The translations under genes were made by a program, and so were the position numbers. Below, piece after piece: positions 47,176 to 57,184 of a stretch of 64,000 nucleotides of DNA. The DNA lies in assembly GCF_011603255.1 (NCBI RefSeq), contig NZ_JAANCM010000001.1, positions 124,001 to 188,000 on the forward strand, in the 5' to 3' direction. The notes under the pieces were generated by a model, which saw only the letters and a list, made by a program, of their open reading frames with translations, was not told the origin of the DNA and made no database searches. This DNA is from Ferranicluibacter rubi (GTDB lineage: Bacteria > Pseudomonadota > Alphaproteobacteria > Rhizobiales > Rhizobiaceae). The first letter of the stretch is position 1. Every line of letters begins with the position of its first letter.

Positions 47176-48996
47176 ATGACCGTCGATCCCCGCATCGCAG
47201 CCATCACCGCCCGCATCGTCGAGCGCTCCAAGCCATCGCGCGAACTCTACCTGCACCGGGTGCGCAACGCCGCCGCCAAAGGCGTGCACCGCTCCGTGCT
47301 CGGCTGCGGCAATCTCGCGCATGGCTTTGCCGTCTGTTCCCCCTCCGAGAAGGTCGCGCTGTCGGGAGACACCGTGCCCAATCTCGGGATCATCACCTCC
47401 TACAACGACATGCTGTCGGCGCATCAGCCGTTCGAGACCTACCCGGCGATGATCCGCGAAGCGGCGGCGGAAGCCGGCGGCATCGCGCAGGTGGCCGGCG
47501 GCGTTCCCGCCATGTGCGATGGCGTAACGCAAGGGCAGCCCGGCATGGAGCTGTCGCTTTTTTCGCGCGACCTCATTGCCATGGCCGCCGGTATCGGGCT
47601 GTCGCACAATATGTTCGACAGCACCGTCTATCTCGGCGTCTGCGACAAGATTGTGCCCGGCTTGATGATCGCCGCTATGACCTTTGGCCACCTCCCCGCC
47701 GTGTTCATTCCCGCGGGTCCCATGACGACGGGCCTGCCGAACGACGAAAAGGCCCGCGTGCGCCAGCTCTATGCCGAAGGCAAGATCGGGCGCGACGAGC
47801 TGCTGGATGCCGAATCCAAGTCCTATCACGGGCCCGGCACCTGCACCTTCTACGGCACGGCCAACTCCAACCAGATGGTCATGGAGATCATGGGCTTCCA
47901 CATGCCCGGCGCCTCCTTCATCAATCCCGGCACGCCGCTGCGCGATGCGCTGACGCGCGAGGCGACCAAGCGGGCGCTCGCGATCACCGCCCTCGGCAAT
48001 GAATTCACACCCGCCGGCGAGATGATCGACGAGCGCTCCATCGTCAACGGCGTCATCGGCCTACATGCGACGGGTGGCTCGACCAACCACACGATGCACC
48101 TCGTCGCCATGGCGCGCGCCGCCGGCATCATGTTGACGTGGCAGGATATTTCGGAACTCTCCGACATCATTCCGCTGCTCGCCCGCGTGTACCCCAACGG
48201 CCTTGCGGACGTGAACCATTTCCACGCTGCCGGCGGCATCGGCTATCTCATCGGCCAGTTGCTGAAGAACGGCATGATCCATGAGGATGTCCGCACCGTC
48301 TTCGGCCATGGACTTCAAGCCTATGCGATCGACGTGAAGCTCGGCGAGAACGGCACGGTCGCCCGCGAGCGCGCGCCCGACGTCAGCCACGACCCGAAGG
48401 TGCTCGCCACGATCGACAAGCCTTTCCAGGCGACCGGCGGCCTCAAGATGCTCACCGGCAACCTCGGCAAGGCCGTCATCAAGATCTCGGCCGTCAAGCC
48501 GGAGCGCCACATCATCGAAGCGCCGGCCAAGATCTTTCACGATCAGGCGAGCCTGAACGACGCCTTCAAGGAGGGCAAGCTCGAGGGCGATTTCGTCGCC
48601 GTCGTCCGCTTCCAGGGCCCGAAGGCGAACGGCATGCCGGAACTGCACAAGCTGACGACGGTGCTGGGCATCCTGCAGGATCGCGGCCAGATGGTCGCCC
48701 TCATCACTGACGGCCGCATGTCCGGCGCCTCCGGCAAGGTCCCCTCTGCCATCCACATGACCCCCGAAGCCAAGGACGGCGGCCCGATCTCCAGGATCCG
48801 CGAAGGCGACATCATCCGGCTGGATGCCACGACCGGCAAGATCAACGTGCTGGTGTCGGACGCAGAACTGGACGCGCGCGAGCCGGCAGAAGCCGACCTC
48901 TCCGGCAACGAATTCGGCATGGGCCGGGAGCTGTTCGCACCGTTCCGGGCGATGACGGGGGCTGCGGAACACGGGGCGAGCGTGTTTTTTCATTAA
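47176..48996 (+). CDS. edd: Phosphogluconate dehydratase
   Basis: 606 residues of the IlvD/Edd family, which dehydrates 6-phosphogluconate to KDPG with a 4Fe-4S cluster. Edd features: [71 protein letters not shown] and the C-terminal [17 protein letters not shown]. It ends the zwf-pgl-edd cluster, 121 bp after pgl. The aldolase eda is not in the window. Confidence 0.97.
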   Translation: MTVDPRIAAITARIVERSKPSRELYLHRVRNAAAKGVHRSVLGCGNLAHGFAVCSPSEKVALSGDTVPNLGIITSYNDMLSAHQPFETYPAMIREAAAEAGGIAQVAGGVPAMCDGVTQGQPGMELSLFSRDLIAMAAGIGLSHNMFDSTVYLGVCDKIVPGLMIAAMTFGHLPAVFIPAGPMTTGLPNDEKARVRQLYAEGKIGRDELLDAESKSYHGPGTCTFYGTANSNQMVMEIMGFHMPGASFINPGTPLRDALTREATKRALAITALGNEFTPAGEMIDERSIVNGVIGLHATGGSTNHTMHLVAMARAAGIMLTWQDISELSDIIPLLARVYPNGLADVNHFHAAGGIGYLIGQLLKNGMIHEDVRTVFGHGLQAYAIDVKLGENGTVARERAPDVSHDPKVLATIDKPFQATGGLKMLTGNLGKAVIKISAVKPERHIIEAPAKIFHDQASLNDAFKEGKLEGDFVAVVRFQGPKANGMPELHKLTTVLGILQDRGQMVALITDGRMSGASGKVPSAIHMTPEAKDGGPISRIREGDIIRLDATTGKINVLVSDAELDAREPAEADLSGNEFGMGRELFAPFRAMTGAAEHGASVFFH

Positions 48997-49019
48997 TTTG
49001 TACTGATGCAGATTCCGCG

Positions 49020-49041
49020 AATATACGGTGCCTTGTATATT
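49020..49041 (+). promoter_or_regulatory. Inverted repeat in the toxin-antitoxin promoter
   Basis: AATATAC (49020-49026) is matched exactly by GTATATT (49035-49041) with an 8-base spacer, ending 6 bp before the toxin start. This is where the XRE-type antitoxin would be expected to bind for autorepression. Confidence 0.5.
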
Positions 49042-49047
49042 TAACGA

Positions 49048-49377
49048 ATGAAGGTTCTCACGTTCTGCAGCAACAGTCTTCGAGATCTGCGGGCCTTCCC
49101 AGATGCGGTCAGGCGTGAAGCTGGCTATCAACTCGAGAAGGTGCAGAACGCCCAGCCGCCCTCCGACTGGAAGCCCATGCCAACCATCGGCAAGGGCGTC
49201 CAGGAAATCCGAGTGAGGGATGAATCCGGTGCTTTCCGTGTCATCTATGTCGCCTGGTTTGCCTATGCGGTTTACGTGCTACATTGCTTCCAGAAAAAGA
49301 CGCAGAAGACAGGCAAGATAGATCTGGACCTCGCGACGCAGCGCTATCGCGACCTGGTCAAGGGACTCGACCCATGA
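49048..49377 (+). CDS. RelE/HigB-type toxin, Gp49-like
   Basis: 109 residues. Motifs: LRDLRAFPDAVRREAGYQLEKVQNAQ, IGKGVQEIRVRDESGAFRVIYVA and the hydrophobic YAVYVLHCFQKKTQKT. This is the phage-derived Gp49/HigB pattern: a ribosome-dependent mRNA interferase whose catalytic Arg/Lys residues lie in the basic loops. Its stop codon overlaps the antitoxin ATG (ATGA), with the toxin upstream of the antitoxin, the order typical of higBA. Confidence 0.85.
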   Translation: MKVLTFCSNSLRDLRAFPDAVRREAGYQLEKVQNAQPPSDWKPMPTIGKGVQEIRVRDESGAFRVIYVAWFAYAVYVLHCFQKKTQKTGKIDLDLATQRYRDLVKGLDP

Positions 49378-49655
49378 GTGATGAAACATTTGCAAGTGTC
49401 TGGGATGCAATCGAGGATAACCCCGCGGAAGCTGAGAACCTGAAGCTCCGGTCAAAACTGATGGGGGCCCTTGAGCAGCATATCCGTAGGGAAGGCTGGA
49501 CAGAGGCCGAGGCTGCGGACCGATTGGCCATTCCCCGCCCAAGCATCTCCGATCTTATGCGTGGGAGAATTACCTTGTTCTCGATCGACACGATGGTAAC
49601 CCTGCTTGCAAGAGCCGGCCTACACGTCGATATTCTGGTTCGAGAGGCGGCTTAA
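49374..49655 (+). CDS. XRE-family antitoxin (HigA-like)
   Basis: 93 residues. The N-terminal part (ETFASVWDAIEDNPAEAENLKLRSKLMGALEQH) is the toxin-binding/leader helix. The helix-turn-helix is GWTEAEAADRLAIPRPSISDLMRGRITLFSIDTMVTLLARAG. The short C-terminus (LHVDILVREAA) is a beta-like tail. Translation is coupled to the toxin by the ATGA overlap. It neutralises the toxin and is expected to repress the pair through the upstream inverted repeat. Confidence 0.87.
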   Translation: MSDETFASVWDAIEDNPAEAENLKLRSKLMGALEQHIRREGWTEAEAADRLAIPRPSISDLMRGRITLFSIDTMVTLLARAGLHVDILVREAA

Positions 49656-49693
49656 AGGCGACATCTCAGCGGAGAACTCGTTCCGTTCATGAC

Positions 49694-49733
49694 AGAGAGC
49701 GCGCCGACATCATCGGCGCGCTCTCTTTTGTTT
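49694..49733 (+). terminator. Intrinsic terminator of the toxin-antitoxin pair
   Basis: A perfect 14-bp stem (49694-49707 with 49713-49726) and 5-base loop, followed by TTTGTTTT. It overlaps the end of the convergent hydrolase gene. Confidence 0.9.
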
Positions 49734-50551
49734 TATGCCAGAAACTCCAGCAGATCCTTGTTCAACCGGTCCGGCACGGTTGCAAACAGACCGTGGGGTT
49801 CGCCGTCATACTCGATCAGTCGCGCACCGGCGATGCCGTTCGCGGCGGCGCGGCCTGATGGATCGATGGGAACGGTCTTGTCTGCCGTGCCGTGAATGAC
49901 GAGCGTCGGGATAGTGAACGAGGCGAGGTCCGGACGGAAATCGGTGGTTCCGAAAGCCATGACGCAGTCGATCGTAGCCTTCGGGCTGGCCATGACTCCG
50001 AGTACGAAGGACCAGTCGAGCACACCCTGGCTGACGGGACGGCTCACCAGTCCCACACCGTAGAACGTCTTTGCGAAGCTCTGCAGGAAGGCGAAACGAT
50101 CCTCGCGAATCTGCGTCTTCATATCCTCGAACACGCTGGCATCGACGCCATCCGGGTTGCTCTCGTCCTTGAGAAGATACGGAGCGACGGAGGCCACGAG
50201 GACGGCCTTGGCGATGCGCGACGCGCCGTGGCGGGAGAGATAGCGCGCGATTTCGCCGCCGCCCATGGAGAAGCCGACCAGCGAGACATCCTGCAGGTCA
50301 AGCCCCTCGATGACGCTCGCCAGATCGTCGGCGAAGGTATCGTAATTATAGCCGGTCGCTGGATGGCCCGACTGGCCGAAGCCGCGGCGGTCATAGGTGA
50401 TGACGCGGTAGCCTGCTTCGAGCAGGGCTACGGTCTGATATTCGAACATATCGCCGGTCAGAGGCCAGCCATGGATAAGAACGACGGGACGGCCTTGCCC
50501 CATATCCTTGACATGAAGTTTTGTGCCGTCCTTTGCATCGATATACGCCAT
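49733..50551 (-). CDS. Alpha/beta hydrolase (chloroperoxidase/esterase-like)
   Basis: 272 residues. The oxyanion loop is VLIHGWPLTGDMFEYQ, the nucleophile elbow GFSMGGGEIARYL (G-x-S-x-G), and the C-terminal acid and His are in VIHGTADKTVP and DGEPHGLFAT. This is the non-haem chloroperoxidase/arylesterase group of alpha/beta hydrolases. Natural substrate unknown. It starts 88 bp after the aglK stop on the same strand but is probably independent. Confidence 0.9.
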   Translation of the reverse strand: MAYIDAKDGTKLHVKDMGQGRPVVLIHGWPLTGDMFEYQTVALLEAGYRVITYDRRGFGQSGHPATGYNYDTFADDLASVIEGLDLQDVSLVGFSMGGGEIARYLSRHGASRIAKAVLVASVAPYLLKDESNPDGVDASVFEDMKTQIREDRFAFLQSFAKTFYGVGLVSRPVSQGVLDWSFVLGVMASPKATIDCVMAFGTTDFRPDLASFTIPTLVIHGTADKTVPIDPSGRAAANGIAGARLIEYDGEPHGLFATVPDRLNKDLLEFLA

Positions 50552-50638
50552 GCGGAAATCCTTTGCTGTGTTGCCCCACCCAATTCGCAGACGACGGGTT
50601 TGGTTCCGGCAAAAGCATTCGCGACTGTGATCGATGGC

Positions 50639-51727
50639 TTAACGCCGATACGTCTTCCCCTCCCCGTCGAACAGATGCAGCTTGGCGCGGTCTGCGGTGA
50701 AGCGGACGCGCTCTCCGCGCTTGATCGGCTGGATGCCGGCGAGTTTGGCGATGATCGGTTCGTCGGGAACGAGTCCTTCGATGTAGAGGAGGGTGACTTC
50801 GCCCAGCGCCTCGACGATGGAAACGGTGCCTTCGAAGAGGAAGCTGTCGCCGGTGGTGATCTGAAGGTCTTCGGGGCGGACGCCGAAGCTTGCCTGCCGG
50901 CCGCTTTCGGTATCGGGCGTCGGGATATCGAGGATGTCGCGCTTGCCGCCGACGAGTTCGACCGTCGTCTGGGCGCCGGTTGCGACGATCCTGGCGGGGA
51001 TGATGTTCATGGCGGGCGAGCCGATGAACTGGGCGACGAAGAGGTTGGCGGGGCGCTCGTAGAGTTCGAGCGGCGGACCGACCTGCTCGATATGACCGCC
51101 GGAGAGGACGACGATGCGGTCTGCAAGCGTCATCGCCTCCACCTGGTCGTGGGTGACGTAGATCATGGTCGTGTCGGCCATCTGCTCGTTCAGCCGCGCG
51201 ATCTCGATGCGGGTGGCGACGCGCAGCGCCGCATCGAGGTTCGACAGGGGCTCATCGAACAGGAAGACCTTGGGGTCGCGGCAGATGGCGCGGCCGATGG
51301 CGACGCGCTGGCGCTGGCCGCCGGAGAGCGCCTTCGGCAGGCGGTCGAGATATTGCGTGAGTTGCAGGATATCGGCGGCGGCGCGGACGCGGCGGTCGAT
51401 CTCCTCCTTGCTTTCCTTGGCGATGCGCATGCCGAAGGCCATGTTGTCGTAGACCGTCATATGCGGGTAGAGCGCATAGGACTGGAACACCATGGCGATG
51501 CCGCGCTTCGACGGCGGGGTGTCGTTGACCTTCTCGCCCTCGATGAACATCTCGCCGCCGGTGATCTCCTCGAGCCCGGCGATCATGCGCAGCAGTGTCG
51601 ATTTTCCGCAGCCGGACGGGCCGACGAAGACGATGAACTCGCCCTTCTCGATCGTCAGATCGATTCCGTGGATGACGTCCACGGCACCATAGGATTTGCG
51701 GATCTTGCGTAGTTCCAGTCCGGACAT
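50639..51727 (-). CDS. aglK: Alpha-glucoside ABC transporter ATPase
   Basis: 362 residues, MalK/UgpC type. Walker A is GPSGCGKST (36-44); then LSGGQRQRVAIGRAI, FLFDEPLSNLDAALR and VTHDQVEAMTLADRI; the C-terminal TOBE domain includes FGVRPEDLQI. The ATG at 51727 (MSGLELRKIRKSYG) is the family start. It is last in aglEFGAK, 32 bp after aglA, and powers uptake of sucrose/maltose/trehalose-type alpha-glucosides. Confidence 0.93.
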   Translation of the reverse strand: MSGLELRKIRKSYGAVDVIHGIDLTIEKGEFIVFVGPSGCGKSTLLRMIAGLEEITGGEMFIEGEKVNDTPPSKRGIAMVFQSYALYPHMTVYDNMAFGMRIAKESKEEIDRRVRAAADILQLTQYLDRLPKALSGGQRQRVAIGRAICRDPKVFLFDEPLSNLDAALRVATRIEIARLNEQMADTTMIYVTHDQVEAMTLADRIVVLSGGHIEQVGPPLELYERPANLFVAQFIGSPAMNIIPARIVATGAQTTVELVGGKRDILDIPTPDTESGRQASFGVRPEDLQITTGDSFLFEGTVSIVEALGEVTLLYIEGLVPDEPIIAKLAGIQPIKRGERVRFTADRAKLHLFDGEGKTYRR

Positions 51728-51759
51728 GGGTCCCTCCCCGTTCACTTCAATTGTGATCG

Positions 51760-53436
51760 TCAGACGATCCGCGCGAAAAATCCGCTCCAGGCGGGTAGTG
51801 TAATGCTGTTGTCGCCGAGTTCCGAGGCGAAGCCGTGGCCGGTCAGCACCTCGAGCCGCTCGGCTGGCCGTTCGACCGATGCCGTCTCGCCGCTCATGTT
51901 GAACAGGCACAGCAGCGTCTCGTTGCCATGGCTCCGCTCGAAGCCGAGGATCGGCGCTGCATAGGGCTTGAAGGCGATCTCGCCCTTGGCCAGCGCCGTG
52001 TACTGGCGACGGAAGGCGAGGAAGCGGCGGTAGTGGTGGAGCACGGAGCGCATGTCTTGCTCCTGCACCGAGACGGCGCGGGGCAGATGCTCGGGCGGCA
52101 CCGGCAGCCAGGGCCGGCCATCGCCGAAGCCACCGTTCTGCGCATCGGCCTCCCAGACCATCGGCGTGCGGCAGCCATCGCGGCCCTTGAAGTCGGGCCA
52201 GAACTGGATGCCGTAGGGGTCCTGCAGATCCTCGAAGGCGAGATCGGCCTCGGTCAACGCCAGTTCTTCACCCTGATAGATGCAGACGGAGCCGCGCAGC
52301 GACATCAGCATGCTGGCGAGGAATTTCGCGTGGGCGTCGTGATCCGCGATGCCCTGCCCCCAGCGGGAGACATGGCGCACGACGTCGTGGTTGGAAAACG
52401 CCCAGCAGGCCCAGCCTTCGGGTGCTGCCCGCTCAAAGGCGTGCTGTACCTCGGCGACGCGCGCCGGCGTCAGCGGATCGGGTGCCAGGAACTCGAAGGC
52501 ATAGCACATGTGCATCTTGTCGCCGCCGGATGTGTACTGGCCGGCGATTTCGAGACCGATCTGGCTGTCGCCCACCTCGCCTACCGCGGCGATCGCCGGA
52601 TACTCGTCCATGACCGCGCGGAAGCGCTGGAGGAAGGCGATGTTTTCAGGCCGGTTCTTGTCGTAGAGATGTTCCTGATAGTTGTAGGGGTTCACGGCCG
52701 GGGCCGTATTGGCATTGCGGCGCTCAGGCGCCAGCGCCGGGTTGTCGCGCAATTGCAGGTCGTGGAAGTAGAAATTGATCGTGTCGAGGCGGAAGCCATC
52801 GACGCCGCGCTCCAGCCAGAAGCGCTCGACGGATATCAGCGCGTCCTGCACCTCGGTGTTATGAAGGTTCAGGTCCGGCTGCGAAGTCAGGAAGTTGTGC
52901 ATGTAATATTGCAGCCGCGTCGGGTCCCAAGCCCAAGCCGAACCGCCGAAGATCGACATCCAGTTGTTAGGCGGCGTGCCGTCGGGCTTGGAGTCCGACC
53001 AGACGTACCAGTCCGCCTTCGGGTTGAAGCGGCTGGAGCGGCTTTCGGCAAACCAGGGATGCTGGTCCGATGTGTGGGAGAGCACGAGGTCGATCATGAC
53101 CCGGATTCCCAGACGATGCGCCTCGGCGATCAGGTCGTCGAAATCCGACAGCAGGCCGAAGATCGGATCGACGCCGTTATAGTTCGAGACGTCGTAGCCA
53201 AAATCCTTCATCGGCGAAGTGAAGAAGGGCGAGATCCAGATGGCATCGACATTCAGCGAGGCGATGTAGGGCAGCCGGCGCGTGATCCCCTTGAGATCGC
53301 CGATGCCGTCGTCATTGCTGTCCTGATAGGACCGCGGATAGATCTGGTAGATCACCGCGCCCCGCCACCAGTCGCGGTCGGCGGGCAGCAGGGTGGAGGT
53401 CTGTTCGGTCTGGGTCTTGCGAAGGGGTAGGCTCAT
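51760..53436 (-). CDS. aglA: Alpha-glucosidase, GH13
   Basis: 558 residues. Cytoplasmic alpha-amylase-family enzyme that hydrolyses imported alpha-glucosides. Catalytic residues by motif: nucleophile D218 (GVDGFRLDTINF), general acid E287 (AVGEVGDSQ), transition-state Asp D351 (FSNHDVVRH). The start of the barrel, YQIYPRSYQDSNDDGIGDL, is the GH13 oligo-alpha-glucosidase opening. No signal peptide. Coupled by position to aglG and aglK. Confidence 0.95.
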   Translation of the reverse strand: MSLPLRKTQTEQTSTLLPADRDWWRGAVIYQIYPRSYQDSNDDGIGDLKGITRRLPYIASLNVDAIWISPFFTSPMKDFGYDVSNYNGVDPIFGLLSDFDDLIAEAHRLGIRVMIDLVLSHTSDQHPWFAESRSSRFNPKADWYVWSDSKPDGTPPNNWMSIFGGSAWAWDPTRLQYYMHNFLTSQPDLNLHNTEVQDALISVERFWLERGVDGFRLDTINFYFHDLQLRDNPALAPERRNANTAPAVNPYNYQEHLYDKNRPENIAFLQRFRAVMDEYPAIAAVGEVGDSQIGLEIAGQYTSGGDKMHMCYAFEFLAPDPLTPARVAEVQHAFERAAPEGWACWAFSNHDVVRHVSRWGQGIADHDAHAKFLASMLMSLRGSVCIYQGEELALTEADLAFEDLQDPYGIQFWPDFKGRDGCRTPMVWEADAQNGGFGDGRPWLPVPPEHLPRAVSVQEQDMRSVLHHYRRFLAFRRQYTALAKGEIAFKPYAAPILGFERSHGNETLLCLFNMSGETASVERPAERLEVLTGHGFASELGDNSITLPAWSGFFARIV

Positions 53437-53500
53437 GGAAGGGGGCGGGTCCTTGGACGGGTGGGTTCGGGAGACGATGGTTCAGTTCGCCTGAGTGGGA

Positions 53501-54646
53501 TCAACCGCCCTTGACGGATCCCGCCAGCAGGCCGCGCACGAGATAGCGCTGCAGGCTGAAGAAGACGAGGAGCGGAATGATGATGGTGATGAAGGCGGAG
53601 GCCGTCAGGATTTCCCAGTTGCCGCCGCGCGAGCCGAGCAGGTTGACGAGGCGGCCGGTGAGCACGAGCTCGTTATTGCCTGTGCCGAGGAAGACCATAG
53701 CGACGAGGAGGTCGTTCCATGTCCAGAGGAACTGGAAGATGGCGAAGGAGGCGAGTGCGGGGAAGGACAGCGGCAGGATGATCTTGACGAAGATGTCGAA
53801 ATCGCTGGCGCCATCGACCCTGGCAGACTCCATGATCTCGCGCGGCAGACCGGCCATATAGTTGCGCAGCAGATAGATGGCGAGCGGCAGGCCGAAGCCC
53901 ATATGCGCGAGCCAGATGCCGACATAGGTCTTGGCGGGAACGCCGAGGAACGCGCCGACGCCGTTATACAGCTTGAGCAGCGGGATCAGCGACATCTGCA
54001 AGGGTACGACCAGCAGGCCGACGACGATGGCGATGAGGACGGTGCGGCCGGGAAACGGCATCCAGGCAAGGGCGTAGGCCGCAAAGGCCGCGACGAGGAT
54101 GGGGATGATGGTGGAGGGAATGGAGACGGTGAGCGAGTTGATGAAGGACGCGCCGATGCCTTCCGCATTCAGCACTTCACGATAGTTGTCAAAGGTGAAG
54201 CGCGAAGGGACGGCGGCCTGAACGAAGATGCGCTGTCCGCGCGAGCCTTCCATGGCAACGTCGGAGACGATCTCGTATGTGCCGTCCTCCTGCACGGTCA
54301 GGCGCTCGCCGTCGTTGAGCGTCGCGGTCTGGCCGGGCTCGAAGGCGGCCGGTTCCTGCGTGCGGAAGCCGAAGGCGGAGACCTTGGCGCCGGGATTGTC
54401 GAGCGCGTTGCCGGATATGACGAACTTGCCGTCGCGCTGCTGCTGCGCTTCCGGACCCGGTGCGCGCACCGTCAGGTTCTGGCTGGAGGTAGACAACGCC
54501 GTCCACCAGCCGGAGACGGCCAGCTGGTCCTTGTCGCGCAGTGACGAGATGAGGAGGCCGGCCGTCGGGATCGTCCAGAGGATGACCAGCAGCAGCACCG
54601 AGAGATGGACGAAGAGGACGAGCGGGGAGCGTTTCGATGCGATCAT
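53501..54646 (-). CDS. aglG: Alpha-glucoside ABC transporter permease AglG
   Basis: 381 residues, MalG type. A first helix (LVLFVHLSVLLLVILWTIP) is followed by an unusually long periplasmic insert of about 130 residues (residues about 40-165) before the remaining five helices, as in AglG of Sinorhizobium. The EAA loop is LPREIMESARVDGASDFDIFVKIILPLSFP. It starts one base after aglF. Confidence 0.93.
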   Translation of the reverse strand: MIASKRSPLVLFVHLSVLLLVILWTIPTAGLLISSLRDKDQLAVSGWWTALSTSSQNLTVRAPGPEAQQQRDGKFVISGNALDNPGAKVSAFGFRTQEPAAFEPGQTATLNDGERLTVQEDGTYEIVSDVAMEGSRGQRIFVQAAVPSRFTFDNYREVLNAEGIGASFINSLTVSIPSTIIPILVAAFAAYALAWMPFPGRTVLIAIVVGLLVVPLQMSLIPLLKLYNGVGAFLGVPAKTYVGIWLAHMGFGLPLAIYLLRNYMAGLPREIMESARVDGASDFDIFVKIILPLSFPALASFAIFQFLWTWNDLLVAMVFLGTGNNELVLTGRLVNLLGSRGGNWEILTASAFITIIIPLLVFFSLQRYLVRGLLAGSVKGG

Positions 54647-54647
54647 C

Positions 54648-55658
54648 TCAGTGTCCCTTCATCTCTTTGGCAGCATTGCGAATGTTCCAGATCATGATCG
54701 GCACGACGAGGAGCATGATGACCACGGCGATCGCCGCGCCGCGGCCGAAATCGCCGCCGCCGCGGAACATCCAGTCGAACATGAGATTGGCCAGAACCTG
54801 CGTCTGCCATTGCCCGTTGGTCATCGCCAGCACGATGTCGAACACCTTGAGGACGAGGATGGTGATGGTGGTCCAGACGACGGCGATGGTGCCCCAGATC
54901 TGCGGGATCATGATCTTGAAGAAGATCTGGAAGCCGTTCGCCCCGTCGATCACCGCCGCCTCGACCGTTTCCTCCGGAATGCCGCGCAGAGCCGCCGACA
55001 GGATGACCATGGCAAAACCGGTCTGGATCCAGACGAGGATCGCCATCAGGAAGAAATTGTTCCAGAGCGGGATGGTGACCCAGGCCTGCGGCTCGAAGCC
55101 GAGCGATGTGACGATGGCGTTGAGCAGGCCGATCTGTTCGGTGCCGGCAGCGCGGTAGTCGTAGATGAACTTCCAGATGACGGAGGCGCCGACGAAGGAG
55201 ATCGCCATAGGCATGAAGATCAAGGTCTTGGCGATATTGCCCCACCAGATGCGGTCGGTCAGAGCCGCGATGATCAGGCCGAAGAAGGTGGCGAGCGCCG
55301 GGACGACGAGCAGCCAGAGGAAATTGTTGAAGATCGACTGGCGGAACTCGCCGTCATTGATCATCCAGACATAGTTGGCGCCGCCGACGAAATTCTGCCC
55401 GGCACGATCGTGGAAGGAGAGCCAGACCGACTCGATAACCGGATAGATGAGGTAGATCGTCATGGCGAAGAGCGCCGGAAACAGGAAGAGCCAGGGGCGG
55501 ATGGCGTTGCTGATGCGCAGATTGCGCGATGCATTGGCGCCCGATCGACCCTTTGACGGGAAGATGAGGTCGAGGATCAGGTTCGTTCCGTAGAAATAGG
55601 CAGCGCAGGCGAGAACGCCGGCCACCATCGTTACCACAGCCATCAACAATTGCTGCAT
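54648..55658 (-). CDS. aglF: Alpha-glucoside ABC transporter permease AglF
   Basis: 336 residues, MalF-type with eight probable helices, opening MQQLLMAVVTMVAGVLACAAYFYG. EAA loop: IPEETVEAAVIDGANGFQIFFKIMIPQIWG. The ATG at 55658 follows a GGGGGGAA ribosome site; the upstream frame has no feature. Between this gene and aglE lies a hairpin (separate entry). Confidence 0.93.
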   Translation of the reverse strand: MQQLLMAVVTMVAGVLACAAYFYGTNLILDLIFPSKGRSGANASRNLRISNAIRPWLFLFPALFAMTIYLIYPVIESVWLSFHDRAGQNFVGGANYVWMINDGEFRQSIFNNFLWLLVVPALATFFGLIIAALTDRIWWGNIAKTLIFMPMAISFVGASVIWKFIYDYRAAGTEQIGLLNAIVTSLGFEPQAWVTIPLWNNFFLMAILVWIQTGFAMVILSAALRGIPEETVEAAVIDGANGFQIFFKIMIPQIWGTIAVVWTTITILVLKVFDIVLAMTNGQWQTQVLANLMFDWMFRGGGDFGRGAAIAVVIMLLVVPIMIWNIRNAAKEMKGH

Positions 55659-55718
55659 GTTTCCCCCCTCAGGCCGCGGCGCGGCCGACCGTCGTCCACC
55701 CACAAGATCGAACCCGCA

Positions 55719-55749
55719 CGCGCCACTTGCCATGGTGGCAGGCGGCGCG
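55719..55749 (-). terminator. Intercistronic hairpin between aglE and aglF
   Basis: A stem of about 14 bp (5 inner, 6 outer, with one wobble and one mismatch; arms 55719-55732 and 55736-55749), 20 bp after the aglE stop. No T run. It probably stabilises aglE mRNA or attenuates transcription into aglF. Confidence 0.5.
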
Positions 55750-55768
55750 CGACGTCGCGAAACGGTCG

Positions 55769-57127
55769 TTACTTGATGCTGTCCCAGGACTTCTGGATGT
55801 CGGTCGCCACATCGGCTGCCGGCTTACCGCCGACATAGTCGATCATGGCGGTCCAGAAGGCACCGGCGCCGATCTTGCCGGGCATCAGGTCGGAGCCGTC
55901 GAAGCGGAAGGTGGTGGCGTTGAGGAGAATATCCCCCTGCTTCTTCATCGGCGCATTGGCGTAGGTATCGAGGTTCACGCCCTTGTAGGGGGTGAGGAAG
56001 CTCGACTGGGCCATCCAGACTTCATGCGCGATCGGCGTCTTGAGGAAGTCGAGGAAGGCGCGCGAGGCCGGCGTGTCCTTGGTGATCATGGCGAGCGTGC
56101 CGGCACCGAGGACCGGATTTCCGAGTTCCGGCTTGCTGGCATAAGGCGGCATGTAGAAGAAATCCGCGTCTTCGCCGACCTTGGTGCCTTCCGGGAAGAA
56201 GGACGGAATGAAGGATGCCTGGTGATGCAGGTAGCACTTCGGCGGCGAGGCGAAGAGGCCCTTCGGGCTGTCGCGGAAGTCGGTGGACGAGACCGCCTGC
56301 GTGCCGCCATCGACATATTTCGGGTTCTTGGCAAAGAAGCCGAACTCGTCGATCGCGCCGACGACGGCGGGGTCGTTGAACGGAATGGCGTTCGAGACCC
56401 ACTTGTCATAGGTGTCGGCCGGCTGCGTGCGCAGCATCATGTCCTCGACCCAGTCGGTCGCAGGCCAGCCGGTCGCGCCGCCGGAACCAAGACCGATGCA
56501 CCACGGCGTGCCGCCATCGGCGACGATCTTGTCGGTCAGGGCCTTCAGTTCTTCCATGGTCTTGGGCACTTCATAGCCCGCATCCTCGAAGTTCTCGGGC
56601 ACGTACCAGACGAGCGACTTGACGTCGATCTTGTAGGGGAACGCGTAGAGCGCCTTCTGGCCGTCCTTGCCGGCATAGGTCGACAGATCGACCCAGGACT
56701 GGCCGGCGGCGTAATTGTCGAGCAGCCACTTGTCCGTGCCTTCGCTGAGCGGTGTCAGGTAGCCCTTCGAGGCGAGGTCGGCGATGAGACCCGGCTGCGG
56801 CAGGATCGCGACATCCGGTGGCGAGCCCGCCTGCGTGTCGATGACGATCTGCTGCTCGTAGTTCTCGGACGACGAATATTTCACGTCGGCACCGGTGACG
56901 TCGCGGAAATAGTCGAGCACGGCTTCGAACAGGACTTGGTCTTCGCCGCGCCAGGGGCCGAAAATGGTCAGCGACTGACCCTTGAGGTCATGCCCGGACT
57001 TGAAGTCCTCGTAGCTCTTCCAGTTGAACTTGGCGTCTTCGCCCGGCTTGAACTTCAGCTCCGCCGCCGAGGCGGTTCCTGCGATAAGAGCAAGCGCAGC
57101 TGCGCCCAGGATCAGTTTGGTCTTCAC
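55769..57127 (-). CDS. aglE: Alpha-glucoside-binding periplasmic protein
   Basis: 452 residues from the GTG at 57127, which has a GGAGG ribosome site 8 bp upstream; the signal peptide (VKTKLILGAAALALIAGTASA) is cut before AELKF. Family-1 sugar-binding protein; SLTIFGPWRGEDQVLFEAVLDYF and PPDVAILPQPGLIADLA belong to the AglE group. First gene of aglEFGAK, divergent from aglR with palindromic operators in the gap. Confidence 0.94.
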   Translation of the reverse strand: MKTKLILGAAALALIAGTASAAELKFKPGEDAKFNWKSYEDFKSGHDLKGQSLTIFGPWRGEDQVLFEAVLDYFRDVTGADVKYSSSENYEQQIVIDTQAGSPPDVAILPQPGLIADLASKGYLTPLSEGTDKWLLDNYAAGQSWVDLSTYAGKDGQKALYAFPYKIDVKSLVWYVPENFEDAGYEVPKTMEELKALTDKIVADGGTPWCIGLGSGGATGWPATDWVEDMMLRTQPADTYDKWVSNAIPFNDPAVVGAIDEFGFFAKNPKYVDGGTQAVSSTDFRDSPKGLFASPPKCYLHHQASFIPSFFPEGTKVGEDADFFYMPPYASKPELGNPVLGAGTLAMITKDTPASRAFLDFLKTPIAHEVWMAQSSFLTPYKGVNLDTYANAPMKKQGDILLNATTFRFDGSDLMPGKIGAGAFWTAMIDYVGGKPAADVATDIQKSWDSIK

Positions 57128-57184
57128 GTGTTTCCTCCCGAAAAACCGCTGCACCTTGCCGGCATCTTTCCTTGATGGCCGCTT

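Noticed and set aside
44841-47231. Long minus-strand frame opposite zwf and pgl
   Set aside because: Antisense shadow of two certain enzymes; composition is typical of reverse-frame GC-rich DNA.
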